Notes: generated by a model from the letters alone, not told the origin. A stretch of DNA of 64,000 nucleotides from Gammaproteobacteria bacterium (GCA_002706685.1 PALV01000013.1:62001-126000), one strand, 5' to 3'; positions 1 through 9,271 are shown, numbered from the stretch's first letter. A program made the numbers and translations.

Positions 1-303
1 ATAGGCTTCACGCTTGCGCAGCTGCTCGGCAGTTTCCTGCAGCACCTGGGTGCGCTGCGCAACCCGTTCTTCAAGCGTGGCCTTGATCTCGGTCAGTGCC
101 CGGTTGGAGCGCCGCGCCCGCAAGTGGGCGCGAATCAGAAACCCCATGACAATCAACAGGATGATGATCAGCAGGCTGGCACTGGTGTTGGCAATGTATT
201 GCCAGTTGGTGCGCCCGTCCTCATAGCGAAATACCGCGAATATATCAGCGTATGCGCTGACACTGACACTCAGCAATGCAAATAGGCCCAATACCCGCTT
301 CAT
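1..303 (-). CDS. Membrane sensor protein, N-terminal part (cut by window edge)
   Basis: This gene starts at an ATG (303-301) and runs off the left edge, leaving 101 codons. The visible protein has a signal-peptide-like start (MKRVLGLFALLSVSVSAYA), a short exported stretch of about 17 residues, a strong membrane segment at about 43-58 (SLLIIILLIVMGFLI), and then a basic region leading into a heptad-like stretch ending ERVAQRTQVLQETAEQL. A helix of that kind after a membrane anchor is typical of the linker that leads into PAS, histidine kinase or GGDEF domains. A membrane-bound signalling protein is therefore likely, but its output domain lies outside the window and cannot be named. Confidence 0.7.
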   Translation of the reverse strand, partial: MKRVLGLFALLSVSVSAYADIFAVFRYEDGRTNWQYIANTSASLLIIILLIVMGFLIRAHLRARRSNRALTEIKATLEERVAQRTQVLQETAEQLRKREAY

Positions 304-369
304 TCAATCATTCCCACCAATCTTGCAGACTAGAAAGGCGCGGATTATATCATGGATGGACACCCGCGC

Positions 370-1239
370 TTAACGTCCACCAAGGACCGCATCGATATCA
401 GCGGCGTCATGCCGTTCGCGAAGCTGGTTTTCCTCTTTGCCCCAGGTCGTATTCACAATACGTCCGCGGCGCACGGCTGGCCGTTCGGCAATCTCATTGG
501 CCCAGCGCAGCACGTGCGTGTAGGTGTGTGCTTCCAGGAACTCGGCAGCATTGTAGACTTTGTTCAATACCAGTGCGCCGTACCAGGGCCAGATGGCAAT
601 GTCAGCAATGGTATAGCTGTCACCTGCAATATAGCGATTGTCTTTCAGCTGGCGATTAAGTACATCCAACTGTCTTTTAATCTCCATCGTGAAGCGATCA
701 ATCGGATACTGCCACTGTTCGGGTGCATAGCAGTAAAAATGTCCAAACCCTCCACCCAGATAAGGCGCAGACCCCATTTGCCAGAACAGCCAGTTAAGCG
801 TTTCAGTGCGTGCAGCCGGCTCTGAGGGTAGTAATTCACCAAACTTTTCCGCCAGATAGAGCAGGATGGACCCCGACTCGAAGACGTGCTGTGCGGGCTG
901 CGCACTGGTGTCCAGCAATGCCGGGATTTTGGAGTTTGGGTTGATACCCACGAAACCACTGCCAAACTGGTCACCCTCGGTGATATTAATCAGAAAGGCA
1001 TCATACTCTGCGCCTTCATGACCGAGCGCCAGCAACTCCTCCAGCATGATAGTTGCTTTGACACCGTTGGGTGTGCCCAGCGAGTAAAGCTGCAGCGGAT
1101 GTTTACCGATTGGCAATGGCTTTTCATGCGTCGCACCGGCTATCGGCCGGTTGATACTGGTAAACCGTCCGCCGCTCTGTTTGTCCCATTTCCATACTTT
1201 GGGCGGCGTGTAGGTTTTAGCGCTGGATGCATCTGCCAT
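370..1239 (-). CDS. yghU: YghU-type glutathione S-transferase / disulfide-bond reductase
   Basis: The 289-residue product matches E. coli YghU (288 residues) along its length. Shared features include the KVWKWDK start, the THEKPLPIGKHPLQLYSLGTP stretch split over the first 60 residues, NPNSKIPAL, the ESGSILLYLAEKFG glutathione-binding segment, GGGFGHFY and a C-terminal RGRIVN. YghU enzymes bind two glutathione molecules and reduce disulfides (as in 2-hydroxyethyl disulfide) and organic hydroperoxides; they are cytosolic. The frame is open further upstream, but the ATG at 1239 is preceded by AGGAG at a good distance and agrees with the family length, so I chose it. The gene is divergent from the hybrid kinase, with about 240 bp between them. 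Confidence 0.92.
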   Translation of the reverse strand: MADASSAKTYTPPKVWKWDKQSGGRFTSINRPIAGATHEKPLPIGKHPLQLYSLGTPNGVKATIMLEELLALGHEGAEYDAFLINITEGDQFGSGFVGINPNSKIPALLDTSAQPAQHVFESGSILLYLAEKFGELLPSEPAARTETLNWLFWQMGSAPYLGGGFGHFYCYAPEQWQYPIDRFTMEIKRQLDVLNRQLKDNRYIAGDSYTIADIAIWPWYGALVLNKVYNAAEFLEAHTYTHVLRWANEIAERPAVRRGRIVNTTWGKEENQLRERHDAADIDAVLGGR

Positions 1240-1477
1240 GGAGAACTCCTGAGTATTTGGTATTGCGACATTACACCAGCCCTGCCGGAACAACTCAACT
1301 CTCGGTCTGTTCAAATCAGGGATTGGTAGTGCAACTGAACTGGCGTCAGCGCATTCAGCTCGCAGGTCGCACGACATCTGACGCTGGACAAGCTGCGGGA
1401 ATCCGTGAAGAATGCTCATGCAGAGACTTGACTCCAGACCCAACAAAACCATTGACGGATCCAGCAGGCCGGTACTC

Positions 1478-3928
1478 ATGAACACAACTGAATCCAGCCG
1501 ACCGACCAGCGACCAGCAGGCTTTTCTGGATGTGCTGGCCGAGGTGCTGCCCTCCACAGTGTGGGTCGCTGACTCGCAGGGCATGATCAACTATGTCAGT
1601 GCCGATATCAGCAAAACTACAGGCAAACCTGCTGGTGACCTGATGGGGGACGCGTGGTTGCAGTCACTGCATGAGGACGACCTCGAACCCACCGTGCACA
1701 AATGGCGCGACTGTGTAAGAACCGGTGCACCGTTCGATACCCGTTATCGCCTGCTGTCCATGCATTCCGGCATCTATGAATGGCATGAAATCCACGCCCG
1801 CGCCCAACGCGATGCAGACGGCAAAATTGTACGCTGGGTGGGAACCACGACTAATGTTCACCCCCGAATATCTGCCGAAACCAACCTGGCTTTTGAACGC
1901 TCAATCAGTGAACTGGAAACCCGGGTGCTGTCCATCATTGGCCGAAACGAAACACTGGGCAAAGTGCTGGACGAAATTACCCGATCAGTGGACCACATGC
2001 TAAAGGGCGCCAGATCGTCTATTTTATTTGTAGAAAACGGATGTCTGCGACATGGTTCGGCACCCAGCCTGCCAAAGGTGTTCTGTCAGGCAATCGATGG
2101 CCTGGAGATCAGTGCCACTGCAGGGTCCTGCGGCACCGCAGCAAAAACGCGAAGAACCGTTATTGTCACTGACATGCGTACCGATCCGCTTTGGGCCGAC
2201 TATCAATATCTGGTGCGGGATGTTCCCATGCGCGCCTGCTGGTCGGTGCCGATCATGGACAACGCCCAGAACTGCTTTGCCACGTTTGCGGTTTACTACG
2301 ACCAGCCGCGCTCTCCTGGCCCGGATGAGCTGAAAATTGTCGAGCGAATTGCCCAGTTCGTCCGCCTTGCCATCGAGCGCAGCCGCCAGCACGAGGAACT
2401 GAAATCCCACGAAGACCGTCTCAGGATACTTGTCCAGGGTACCCATGACATCGTCTGGGACTGGGACCTGAACAGCGACACACTTTGGTGGAGTGATGGA
2501 ATAAAAATACAGTTCGGTCACGAGCCTGACGCATTGTCCAGGAGTTCAAGCAGCTGGCTTGCACTGATACATCCCGACGACCTGGCTCACGTCGAAAGCA
2601 GCCTTGAACGTGCATTCGAAGGCAGCACTGACCACTGGCAAGGCGAGTATCGCATGAGAAGAAGCGATGGCAAGTACCGTTATGTACTGGATCGCGGCCA
2701 TATCATCAGAGACGAATCTGGCAAGGCGATTCGTGCGATTGGCTCCCTTATCGACATTAGCGAACGCAGAGAAATTGAAGAGCAGCTACAGCAGGCCCAG
2801 AGACTCGATTCAATAGGAAAACTCACTGGCGGTATCGCACATGATTTCAACAACCTGTTGACAGTCATCCTTGGCAATTCCGAATTACTGGTAACGGAGC
2901 TGGGATCCAATCCGCAACTGCGGGAGCTGGCTGAGATCTCCCAGACTGCGGCGATGCGGGGCGCCGAGTTGACCAATAGACTACTTGCCTTTGCCCGACG
3001 CCAGCCACTCGACCCGGGTGTGACCGACATCAACCGCCTGGTCAGCAATTTTGAACCTCTGCTGAGGCGAACCCTGGACGAAAACATCGAGATTGAAGTA
3101 GTCCAGCGCGCCGGATTGTGGCGCGCCATGATTGATGCTTCACAGCTGGAAAACGCCATCCTGAACCTTGCCATCAACGCCCGGGATGCCATGCCGGATG
3201 GCGGCCTGCTGACCATCGAGACTGCCAACGTGGCAGTGGACGACCACTATGCTGATGTGCACGATGTCACTCCGGGTCAATATGTGCAGATTGCCGTATC
3301 CGACACCGGAATGGGGATGGATGCCAATACTGTCTCGCATGCCTTTGACCCATTCTATACGACCAAAGCTGAGGGCAGGGGAAGCGGCCTGGGTCTGGCA
3401 ATGGTTTACGGTTTTGCCCGGCAGTCCAACGGACATGCACGTATCTATTCGGAGCCGGGTCACGGCACTACCGTCAAGTTGTACCTGCCCCGCTCCTACG
3501 AGAACGACAGCCGGACCGCGGCGGATGCGGACCTGCACCACCCCAGTGAAGGCAATGAAAAAATACTGCTGGTAGAGGACAATGACCTGGTCAGGCGCCA
3601 TGTCGAACATTTATTGGAATCGCTAGGTTATCAGGTTATCAGCGCCAGCAACGGTGCAGACGCCATTCAGATACTGGAGCAGGAAGAAATCATTGACATG
3701 TTACTGACAGATGTCGTCATGCCGGGTGGCATGAGCGGCAAGGAGCTTGCAGACCGGGCTCAGACAATGCGCCCGGGGCTGCCAGTTCTGTTCACGTCCG
3801 GATATACCGAAAACGCAATTGTCCATCACGGACGCCTGGACCCCGGCGTGCAACTGCTGCAAAAACCATTTCGCCGCCAGGAACTCGCCAGCAAAATACG
3901 CCGGGTGCTCACTGGCGGCAGCGCCTGA
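1478..3928 (+). CDS. Hybrid sensor histidine kinase (PAS-GAF-PAS-HisKA-HATPase-REC)
   Basis: Cytosolic hybrid kinase of about 816 residues with no membrane segment. In order it shows a PAS fold (about 14-135), a GAF domain (about 150-310), a second PAS_3-type domain (about 325-440), a HisKA helix with phospho-acceptor His455 in IAHDFNN, an ATPase domain (N box NLAINARDAMPDGG, G1 SDTGMGMD, G2 GRGSGLGLAMV) and a C-terminal receiver with Asp745 in LLTDVVMP. The REC tail (LFTSGYTENA) is typical of hybrid kinases that phosphotransfer internally or act as phosphate sinks. An in-frame ATG at 1412 would add 22 residues of poor coding character, so I prefer 1478; neither start has a strong ribosome site. 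No cognate regulator is adjacent. The input signal is unknown; PAS and GAF domains often bind small ligands or cofactors. Confidence 0.88.
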   Translation: MNTTESSRPTSDQQAFLDVLAEVLPSTVWVADSQGMINYVSADISKTTGKPAGDLMGDAWLQSLHEDDLEPTVHKWRDCVRTGAPFDTRYRLLSMHSGIYEWHEIHARAQRDADGKIVRWVGTTTNVHPRISAETNLAFERSISELETRVLSIIGRNETLGKVLDEITRSVDHMLKGARSSILFVENGCLRHGSAPSLPKVFCQAIDGLEISATAGSCGTAAKTRRTVIVTDMRTDPLWADYQYLVRDVPMRACWSVPIMDNAQNCFATFAVYYDQPRSPGPDELKIVERIAQFVRLAIERSRQHEELKSHEDRLRILVQGTHDIVWDWDLNSDTLWWSDGIKIQFGHEPDALSRSSSSWLALIHPDDLAHVESSLERAFEGSTDHWQGEYRMRRSDGKYRYVLDRGHIIRDESGKAIRAIGSLIDISERREIEEQLQQAQRLDSIGKLTGGIAHDFNNLLTVILGNSELLVTELGSNPQLRELAEISQTAAMRGAELTNRLLAFARRQPLDPGVTDINRLVSNFEPLLRRTLDENIEIEVVQRAGLWRAMIDASQLENAILNLAINARDAMPDGGLLTIETANVAVDDHYADVHDVTPGQYVQIAVSDTGMGMDANTVSHAFDPFYTTKAEGRGSGLGLAMVYGFARQSNGHARIYSEPGHGTTVKLYLPRSYENDSRTAADADLHHPSEGNEKILLVEDNDLVRRHVEHLLESLGYQVISASNGADAIQILEQEEIIDMLLTDVVMPGGMSGKELADRAQTMRPGLPVLFTSGYTENAIVHHGRLDPGVQLLQKPFRRQELASKIRRVLTGGSA

Positions 3929-3931
3929 GGC

Positions 3932-4426
3932 TTACCAGAGACTGCGTTTGGTCAGCTCCAGATTGGTTCTAGAACCGTCTGGCTGTTCTATGTGAATGGT
4001 GAAGGTGTCGCCATCCAGCGTATAACCCAGCGAGCGCATGCCGGTCTCACCGACATTGTTGAAATGCACATGATTGTCCATGATCATGGCCAGCTCCATT
4101 TTCATAGGCTCGGGCGTACGAGGCTGAAAGCCCGGATTGAACTGCTGCAAATGTAATACCAGCGAACCATCTACTTCTTCAATGGTGATCATCTCGAACA
4201 TGCTGGTGCCATTGGGGCCGGTCATACGGACCATCGCGGCGATGGAGCCACCTTCAGCGCCAATCCAGTTCTCTTCCAGTACATTCGGGCCCAGCTGACC
4301 GGCATAGTTGCCCGTCATCCAGTCCAGGTCTTCAATCGTCGCTGCCGGTGGCTGTGCCAGGGCAAAACTCGCGCCCAGCCCCAGAACAGCGGCTGCACAC
4401 CAGGACGTCAGTTGGGTGATTTTCAT
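3932..4426 (-). CDS. Exported DUF6265-like protein
   Basis: The 164-residue product begins with a signal peptide (MKITQLTSWCAAAVLGLGASFALAQ) and is followed by a beta-rich domain. The domain opens with DLDWMTGNYAGQLG and ends with LGYTLDGDTFTIHIEQPDG, which I recognise as the DUF6265 type. These are small periplasmic proteins, perhaps lipocalin-like binding folds; no function is established. I chose the ATG at 4426 because GGAGAT lies 5 bp upstream of it. The ATG at 4438 has no ribosome site. The gene converges with the hybrid kinase (3 bp between stops) and diverges from the aldo/keto reductase. Confidence 0.75.
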   Translation of the reverse strand: MKITQLTSWCAAAVLGLGASFALAQPPAATIEDLDWMTGNYAGQLGPNVLEENWIGAEGGSIAAMVRMTGPNGTSMFEMITIEEVDGSLVLHLQQFNPGFQPRTPEPMKMELAMIMDNHVHFNNVGETGMRSLGYTLDGDTFTIHIEQPDGSRTNLELTKRSLW

Positions 4427-4463
4427 GTTGATCTCCATTCGGTTGTTGTTACTGTGCTCAAAT

Positions 4464-4515
4464 CGTATCCGATACGCTCAGCGTTTGACAGTCCACAAGT
4501 CACTAATGCCATAAT
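4464..4515 (+). promoter_or_regulatory. Candidate promoter with upstream palindrome
   Basis: A perfect TTGACA lies at 4485-4490 and a CATAAT at 4510-4515. The 19-bp spacer is one or two bases longer than ideal. Just upstream, 4464-4476 is a perfect odd palindrome (CGTATC-C-GATACG), placed where an activator or repressor of the divergent pair could bind. The downstream gene is the aldo/keto reductase. Confidence 0.4.
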
Positions 4516-4552
4516 CGGACGCTTGGATGATGATCAACATGGTGGAACAACA

Positions 4553-5572
4553 ATGAAATATCGTTATATAGGCAACAGTGGATTGCGTGTCAGCCCCATT
4601 TGCATGGGCACCATGAGTTTTGGCAGCTGGAGCGATGAGGCAGAATCTTTTCGTATTCTGGACAAGGCGTACGAGCGTGGTATCAATTTTTACGATACCG
4701 CCGAGGTCTATCCAGTGCCGCCGCGCAAGGAGACCGTTGGCGACACCGAGACCATTTTTGGCAAATGGATCAAGACCCGCAACCGCGATTCCCTGATCAT
4801 CGCGACCAAAGTCGCTGGCGCCGCCTCTGGCTGGTTTGTGCCGCCAATCCGTCATGGCCTGACGGCCATCGATCGTCATCACATTGAGCGCGCTGTCGAA
4901 GGCAGCCTGAAACGCATGGGCATTGATTATATTGATCTCTACCAGGTGCACTGGCCCGACACCGTGGTGCCGATAGAGGAATCAATGGCGGCGCTGGACC
5001 GGCTGGTGGAATCTGGCAAGGTCCGCTATCTGGGTACATCCAACGAAAATGCCTACGGCCTGACCAAGGCCAACACCGTGGCCCACTACGAGGGCCTGGC
5101 GCGCTTCCAGTCTATACAGAACAACTTTTCCCTGCTGCATCGCCGTTTTCTTGATGAGCTTGCCACGGTCTGCCGTCGCGAAAAGGTATCGCTGCTGCCT
5201 TACTCGCCCATTGGAGGCGGTGTGCTCAGCGGCAAGTACAACACTGACAATTATCCAGAAGTGGCGCGCTTCAGCGAGTATCTCAAGCTGGAAAACCCGC
5301 GCCAGCGCGCCATGGCTGACCGCTTCCTGAATCCCGCCACGCTGGCTGCCACGGCCCGCTATATCGAGATCGCCAAAGAGGCTGGCATCACCCCAACCAC
5401 ACTGGCGACTGCCTGGAGCATGAACTTTGATTTCGTGGCATCAACCATCATCGGCGCACGTACCGCTGATCAGCTCGATGACTCACTGGCGGCACTGGAT
5501 GTGACCCTGAGCGAAGAGACGCTCAAGGCCTGCGACCAGGTCCATAAAGATATCCCCTACCCCATGGGCTGA
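4553..5572 (+). CDS. Aldo/keto reductase (Tas-like)
   Basis: The 339-residue protein is an NADP(H)-dependent (alpha/beta)8 oxidoreductase. The expected tetrad is visible: Asp48 and Tyr53 (FYDTAEVYP), Lys86 (IIATKVAG) and His133 (LYQVHWPD). The EVYPVPPRKETVGDTE segment, NFSLLHR and the IGARTADQLDDSL nucleotide-binding region are very close to E. coli Tas. Tas-like enzymes reduce carbonyl compounds in the cytosol, and the natural substrate is unknown. I chose the ATG at 4553 because GGTGGA precedes it and the protein then starts MKYRYIGNSGLRVS, as the family does. The longer frame to 4412 runs into the divergent gene. Confidence 0.9.
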   Translation: MKYRYIGNSGLRVSPICMGTMSFGSWSDEAESFRILDKAYERGINFYDTAEVYPVPPRKETVGDTETIFGKWIKTRNRDSLIIATKVAGAASGWFVPPIRHGLTAIDRHHIERAVEGSLKRMGIDYIDLYQVHWPDTVVPIEESMAALDRLVESGKVRYLGTSNENAYGLTKANTVAHYEGLARFQSIQNNFSLLHRRFLDELATVCRREKVSLLPYSPIGGGVLSGKYNTDNYPEVARFSEYLKLENPRQRAMADRFLNPATLAATARYIEIAKEAGITPTTLATAWSMNFDFVASTIIGARTADQLDDSLAALDVTLSEETLKACDQVHKDIPYPMG

Positions 5573-5585
5573 GGATATAACGCCG

Positions 5586-7016
5586 TCATGGACGCGAGCA
5601 GGCCGGCAGGCCCTCGCGATCCGGCGTCGTGAATGCACATCCATAGCTGTCCTGCGCAACGGCCACAGGATCAAGCACCACATCACCGGCGGGTCTGGGC
5701 CCACCATTGACCCAGGCCAGCCAGTCGCTCAGTGCAGTGCGAATCTCGTCAGCCGAGAAGTCGCAGTGGCCGGGCGCCCGGATCGCGCGTTGTACCAGCA
5801 GCTCATCATTGCCATTCCGAATCGCACCCTGCCGGTAAAGTTGCTGATGTCGAAATGGCACATAGAAATCACCCAGGGTATGCAGGGTCAACACCGGCAC
5901 ATCAAAATCGCCGTGTATCTCCGGCAGCCAGCGTACGCCATCATTGCGGATGGCATTGGCGCCGCGGGCGGCTTCTTCCCGCATCATGATGTCATTGAAT
6001 GACACTTCCAGCCCGGTGGGGCTGGCGTCGTCAGTCCAGCGATATACGCGGTCGGCGTTGTCGTAGACATTGCGATCAAGAATTCCGCGCACTGTGCCGT
6101 CGTCACCCCCGCTGCCCATGACAGTGTATTGATAGCGGGACTGGAAACCGTACTCAAAGATGGGCCGGTCGCCGCCGGTCAGATACATGGCCATGGCCAT
6201 CAGCCGCTCGCCATTGATATTGGCAGGCTCCCAGGTGGACTGGCCGGTGGCCGGGTCAATCACGAACAGGTTGCGGACTACCGGACCAGGGGCATCTGGC
6301 GTGCCGACCAGCTGCGGGAACTGTGAGTACGGCAGATAGCTGAATCCGGCCAGCGTCATGGCCAGTCGATTGTAGTCCCCCAGCCATTGAAACTGGTTCT
6401 GCTCCGCCTGGCAGAATGGTGCGGCACCGGCGTAGGGCACCGGATACAGGGTACGCTGCATATTTTCCCGCTCTACAGCGGCGGCAGCCGTATGTCCGCC
6501 AAGCGAGGTGCCGGAAATCAGGTACTGAGCGGGTTCGGCAAGCGGCTGTTGCCAGTCGCGCTGCAGATAGCTGGTAAGCTCGCGCGCCAGCTTGTTGGTA
6601 TCCTCGATACCAGCGCGGACATCGTAATAATTGGCCGAGTAGGATGAAGCCGCCCAGGCGTAACCAGCCGCCAGCACTGCCTCGCGAAACGCGGCAGGTG
6701 GCAGGGATGGCGCCAGCTCACCACCAGTACCACGATACCCGTGGGTGTACATGACCAGACCGTCGCCGTCCCAGCCAGCGGGGAACTCTGCGGTGTAAAC
6801 AGCTGCACCCTGCAAACCCTCATAGGTGCCATAAAACGCCCGAGCGCCAGGCTGCGCATCAAAGGCCAGCTCGGCCTGCGGTGTAAATGTCCGTGAATCA
6901 TGCTCTCTCTGTCCGGTTATGCTTCCGCCGCTGCCAGCACAGGCGGTCAGAATCGTGGCACTGGCAGCCATGACCAGCAGTTGGGAATTTCGGGGAGTGA
7001 GGCTGTTGAGAGTCAT
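5586..7016 (-). CDS. Putative lipoprotein alpha/beta hydrolase
   Basis: The 476-residue protein starts with a lipoprotein signal ending in the lipobox LTAC (Cys26), so it is probably anchored in a membrane on the periplasmic side. Hydrolase features follow: a THGYRGTGGE oxyanion region near 91-100, a nucleophile elbow GTSLGGH with Ser171, an acid candidate in HTLGDFYVP and a His in APGHCDFS near the C terminus. The layout suggests a secreted esterase or peptidase of the S9/esterase superfamily with an insertion between strands. The substrate cannot be told. The AGGA ribosome site supports the start. It converges on the aldo/keto reductase, 13 bp apart. Confidence 0.78.
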   Translation of the reverse strand: MTLNSLTPRNSQLLVMAASATILTACAGSGGSITGQREHDSRTFTPQAELAFDAQPGARAFYGTYEGLQGAAVYTAEFPAGWDGDGLVMYTHGYRGTGGELAPSLPPAAFREAVLAAGYAWAASSYSANYYDVRAGIEDTNKLARELTSYLQRDWQQPLAEPAQYLISGTSLGGHTAAAAVERENMQRTLYPVPYAGAAPFCQAEQNQFQWLGDYNRLAMTLAGFSYLPYSQFPQLVGTPDAPGPVVRNLFVIDPATGQSTWEPANINGERLMAMAMYLTGGDRPIFEYGFQSRYQYTVMGSGGDDGTVRGILDRNVYDNADRVYRWTDDASPTGLEVSFNDIMMREEAARGANAIRNDGVRWLPEIHGDFDVPVLTLHTLGDFYVPFRHQQLYRQGAIRNGNDELLVQRAIRAPGHCDFSADEIRTALSDWLAWVNGGPRPAGDVVLDPVAVAQDSYGCAFTTPDREGLPACSRP

Positions 7017-7207
7017 GTCGAATTTCCTGTCGGAGGCTAGCGGGGTACTGACAGTCGACGCTGATCGCCCCGCGCAAGCATTATTATTGTGGATGCGGGC
7101 CAGTATATGGCTCGTTTCGGCAAATTGCCACCTGGCTCAGCACCATACGTGACTAAGGGCATGTTTGCATGTGCGGCACTTCGGGTTATGATGCTCGACC
7201 TGACTGA

Positions 7208-7846
7208 GTGACCCGAGCATCAATGCTGATTCAACTGTACCGCCACATCCAGCGTAATATTAAAGAAGACGGCCTGATCGTAAGCAGTTCCCGATTTCTG
7301 GTATCGGCCATGCTGAGGCGGGTTGATTTCTCCCGCGACCTGCGCATTCTTGAAATCGGCAGTGGTCGTGGCGCGATTACCGCTCAGCTGATTCAGCGCA
7401 TGTCGCCTGGCTCTAGTCTGGATATCTGCGAGATCAAGGCTGAGTACAACGAGTCGATTCACCGCCTGATGGCATCACACCCGAATAAACAGGTCGCCCT
7501 TTACAACAGCTGTGTCACGCAGCTGCTGACACGGCCTGGCCACTATGACGTGATCATTTCTTCCCTGCCACTAAAGAATTTTGAGGACGCAGCCAGCGCC
7601 AACGCCTTCCTGTACCAGATACTTAATGCTGTGCAGTATGGTCTCAGGGAAGGCGGTCTTTACCTGCAGTATCAGTACTTCAAGAGCAATCAGAGCGATA
7701 TTGAGCAGGTTTTCGGCAAATCCATGGATGACGTCAGCTTTGTACCCCTGAATATTCTGCCTGCCTTTGTGTATCAGATGTCCAAGCCTGCAGCCATGAC
7801 AAGGCCAGCTGTGCTTGATCGCGCCCCTCTTAATGAAAGCCCGTAA
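7208..7846 (+). CDS. Class I SAM-dependent methyltransferase (phospholipid N-methyltransferase-like)
   Basis: The 212-residue product has a Rossmann SAM-binding motif I (ILEIGSGRGAIT, about 47-58), an acidic motif II residue (DICEI) and a post-motif segment (YDVIISSLPLKNF). The IISSLPL-type motif and overall length recall bacterial PmtA-type phosphatidylethanolamine N-methyltransferases and KsgA-related enzymes, so a lipid or RNA methyl acceptor is possible. The start is either the GTG at 7208 or the ATG at 7223; neither has a clear ribosome site. The gene ends 3 bp before the VTT membrane protein and is surely co-transcribed with it. Confidence 0.75.
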   Translation: MTRASMLIQLYRHIQRNIKEDGLIVSSSRFLVSAMLRRVDFSRDLRILEIGSGRGAITAQLIQRMSPGSSLDICEIKAEYNESIHRLMASHPNKQVALYNSCVTQLLTRPGHYDVIISSLPLKNFEDAASANAFLYQILNAVQYGLREGGLYLQYQYFKSNQSDIEQVFGKSMDDVSFVPLNILPAFVYQMSKPAAMTRPAVLDRAPLNESP

Positions 7847-7849
7847 TTC

Positions 7850-8440
7850 ATGGAAAAAGAAAAACTCGAACACCTGAACTTTTTTGGTTTGTACACCTGG
7901 CTGGGACTGGTATCGGTCTGCCTGTCGCTGTACTTCTTTCGACCCGACCTGTTCGAGCCACAGTTTATCCGTCAGTTCTTCAGTGAAAACCTGGTCAGCG
8001 GACTGTTTATCTATTTCGTGATTTCCACGCTGCGCGGCTTTACGCTGATTCCCTCAACGCCCATTGTACTGGCGGGCGTTCTGGTGTTCCCGCCACTGCC
8101 GCTTTGGCTGGTCAATCAGTTGGCAGTTTACACATCGTCCGCAATTGTGTACTACATGGCACGCCACTTGCGGTTTGATCGCTACTTTCATGCGCATTAT
8201 CCGAAACAGGTGGCTCAACTCAGCGGACTCCTCAAGAAAGCAGAATTGACGGTGATATCAACCTGGGGTTTCTTGCCCTTTGTGCCCAGCGACATGATTG
8301 TTTATGTGTGCAGTGTGCTGCGGGTCAGTGTCTGGAAAACCCTGTTCGGCATCTCGATCGGAGAAGGTGTTATCTGCGCCATTTACATTTTTGGTGGCGC
8401 CTACAGCCTGAACGCTATTCTGCAGTATTTCGCCGGCTGA
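7850..8440 (+). CDS. TVP38/TMEM64 (VTT/DedA-like) membrane protein
   Basis: The 196-residue integral membrane protein has about five hydrophobic segments. It carries the VTT core: a TLRGFTLIPSTPIVLAGVLV re-entrant region (about 60-79), then an amphipathic segment with YYMARHL, and later a TWGFLPFVPSDMIVYVCSVL stretch (about 138-157). VTT/DedA-superfamily proteins include lipid scramblases and undecaprenyl-phosphate translocases. The tight coupling to an apparent lipid methyltransferase upstream suggests phospholipid handling, but that is inference. The gene is convergent with the downstream thioesterase. Confidence 0.82.
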   Translation: MEKEKLEHLNFFGLYTWLGLVSVCLSLYFFRPDLFEPQFIRQFFSENLVSGLFIYFVISTLRGFTLIPSTPIVLAGVLVFPPLPLWLVNQLAVYTSSAIVYYMARHLRFDRYFHAHYPKQVAQLSGLLKKAELTVISTWGFLPFVPSDMIVYVCSVLRVSVWKTLFGISIGEGVICAIYIFGGAYSLNAILQYFAG

Positions 8441-8467
8441 TCGGCGCGCACGAGCGGCGCGGCACGC

Positions 8468-9271
8468 TCAGCCCTTGAAGTACACCAGTTGATGAGACGT
8501 AGCCAGCAGCTCACCTTCTGGTGACCAGACCTCTGCGCTTTGATCGAAGAACCCGTCGCGGTAAGCCTGCGCGCGCGCGACACCCAAAAGGTGTCTGTTG
8601 CCCACTCGGCCAAGCATATGACTGTCAGCATGAAAGTATGAAGTCAACGTAACAGTGCCGATGGGCAACCAGCGCTGCCGTCGTATCATGACCCGGGGGA
8701 AGAAGACATCGCAGATGGATGCCAGCGCCGGGAAATCCAGAGGACGTTCTGGCACATCGCGCACCCAGAGTTGAGATGCGCCGTTGTCCCGCTCCGGTTC
8801 GGTAAACGTTTTGGGCAGTGAATCGTCGATATAACGAAGATCGTAACGATGCGTGAACTCCGGCCGCTTGTCCCATTCCATGGCAGCCACCGACTCCGGC
8901 GATGGCGCATCAGGAAACTTCGCATCTGTGCCGGACCAGGTCTGGCGACGAATGGCGAACACAGCGGTTGCCATGGCCACCAGTTTGTCGCCTTGCAGGG
9001 CATTGATCAGCCAATGTTGCGTGGACCGATTGGTACGAACCGGTCGCGCCTCTATTCGGAAGGGACCGTCAGCAATCGGCGCCGCAAAGTGTACAGTCTG
9101 CGATACTGGTTCGCCTAAGCGTTCATCGTGCAGCAACGCGGCATTTAGCAGTTGCGCTGCGGTTATACCGCCAAACGGCCCGACGGCGTTGGCGTAGCCC
9201 GGATGTGTGTTGGCGGCATACACGCCCGGCGCCACGGGCTGCATAGCAATAGCTTCATCCAGCGGATGCAT
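8468..9271 (-). CDS. Acyl-CoA thioesterase, double hotdog (TesB-like)
   Basis: The 267-residue protein has two tandem hotdog folds, the arrangement of TesB-related thioesterases. The N-terminal half carries GPFGGITAAQLLNAAL and QTVHFAAPI. The C-terminal half carries the active-site-type Asp in ASICDVFFPRV, then SYFHADS, and ends EGELLATSHQLVYFKG. Such enzymes hydrolyse acyl-CoA thioesters in the cytosol. A strong AGGAGACAGG site precedes the ATG. The DUF1857 gene lies 44 bp upstream on the same strand, so the two are probably co-transcribed. Confidence 0.85.
   Translation of the reverse strand: MHPLDEAIAMQPVAPGVYAANTHPGYANAVGPFGGITAAQLLNAALLHDERLGEPVSQTVHFAAPIADGPFRIEARPVRTNRSTQHWLINALQGDKLVAMATAVFAIRRQTWSGTDAKFPDAPSPESVAAMEWDKRPEFTHRYDLRYIDDSLPKTFTEPERDNGASQLWVRDVPERPLDFPALASICDVFFPRVMIRRQRWLPIGTVTLTSYFHADSHMLGRVGNRHLLGVARAQAYRDGFFDQSAEVWSPEGELLATSHQLVYFKG

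Noticed and set aside
1412..1477. N-terminal extension of the hybrid kinase
   Set aside because: The 22 extra residues read like non-coding sequence, and the PAS domain begins after the internal ATG at 1478.
1240..1590. N-terminal extension of the YghU-like protein
   Set aside because: The extra 117 codons do not match the family, and AGGAG marks the ATG at 1239.
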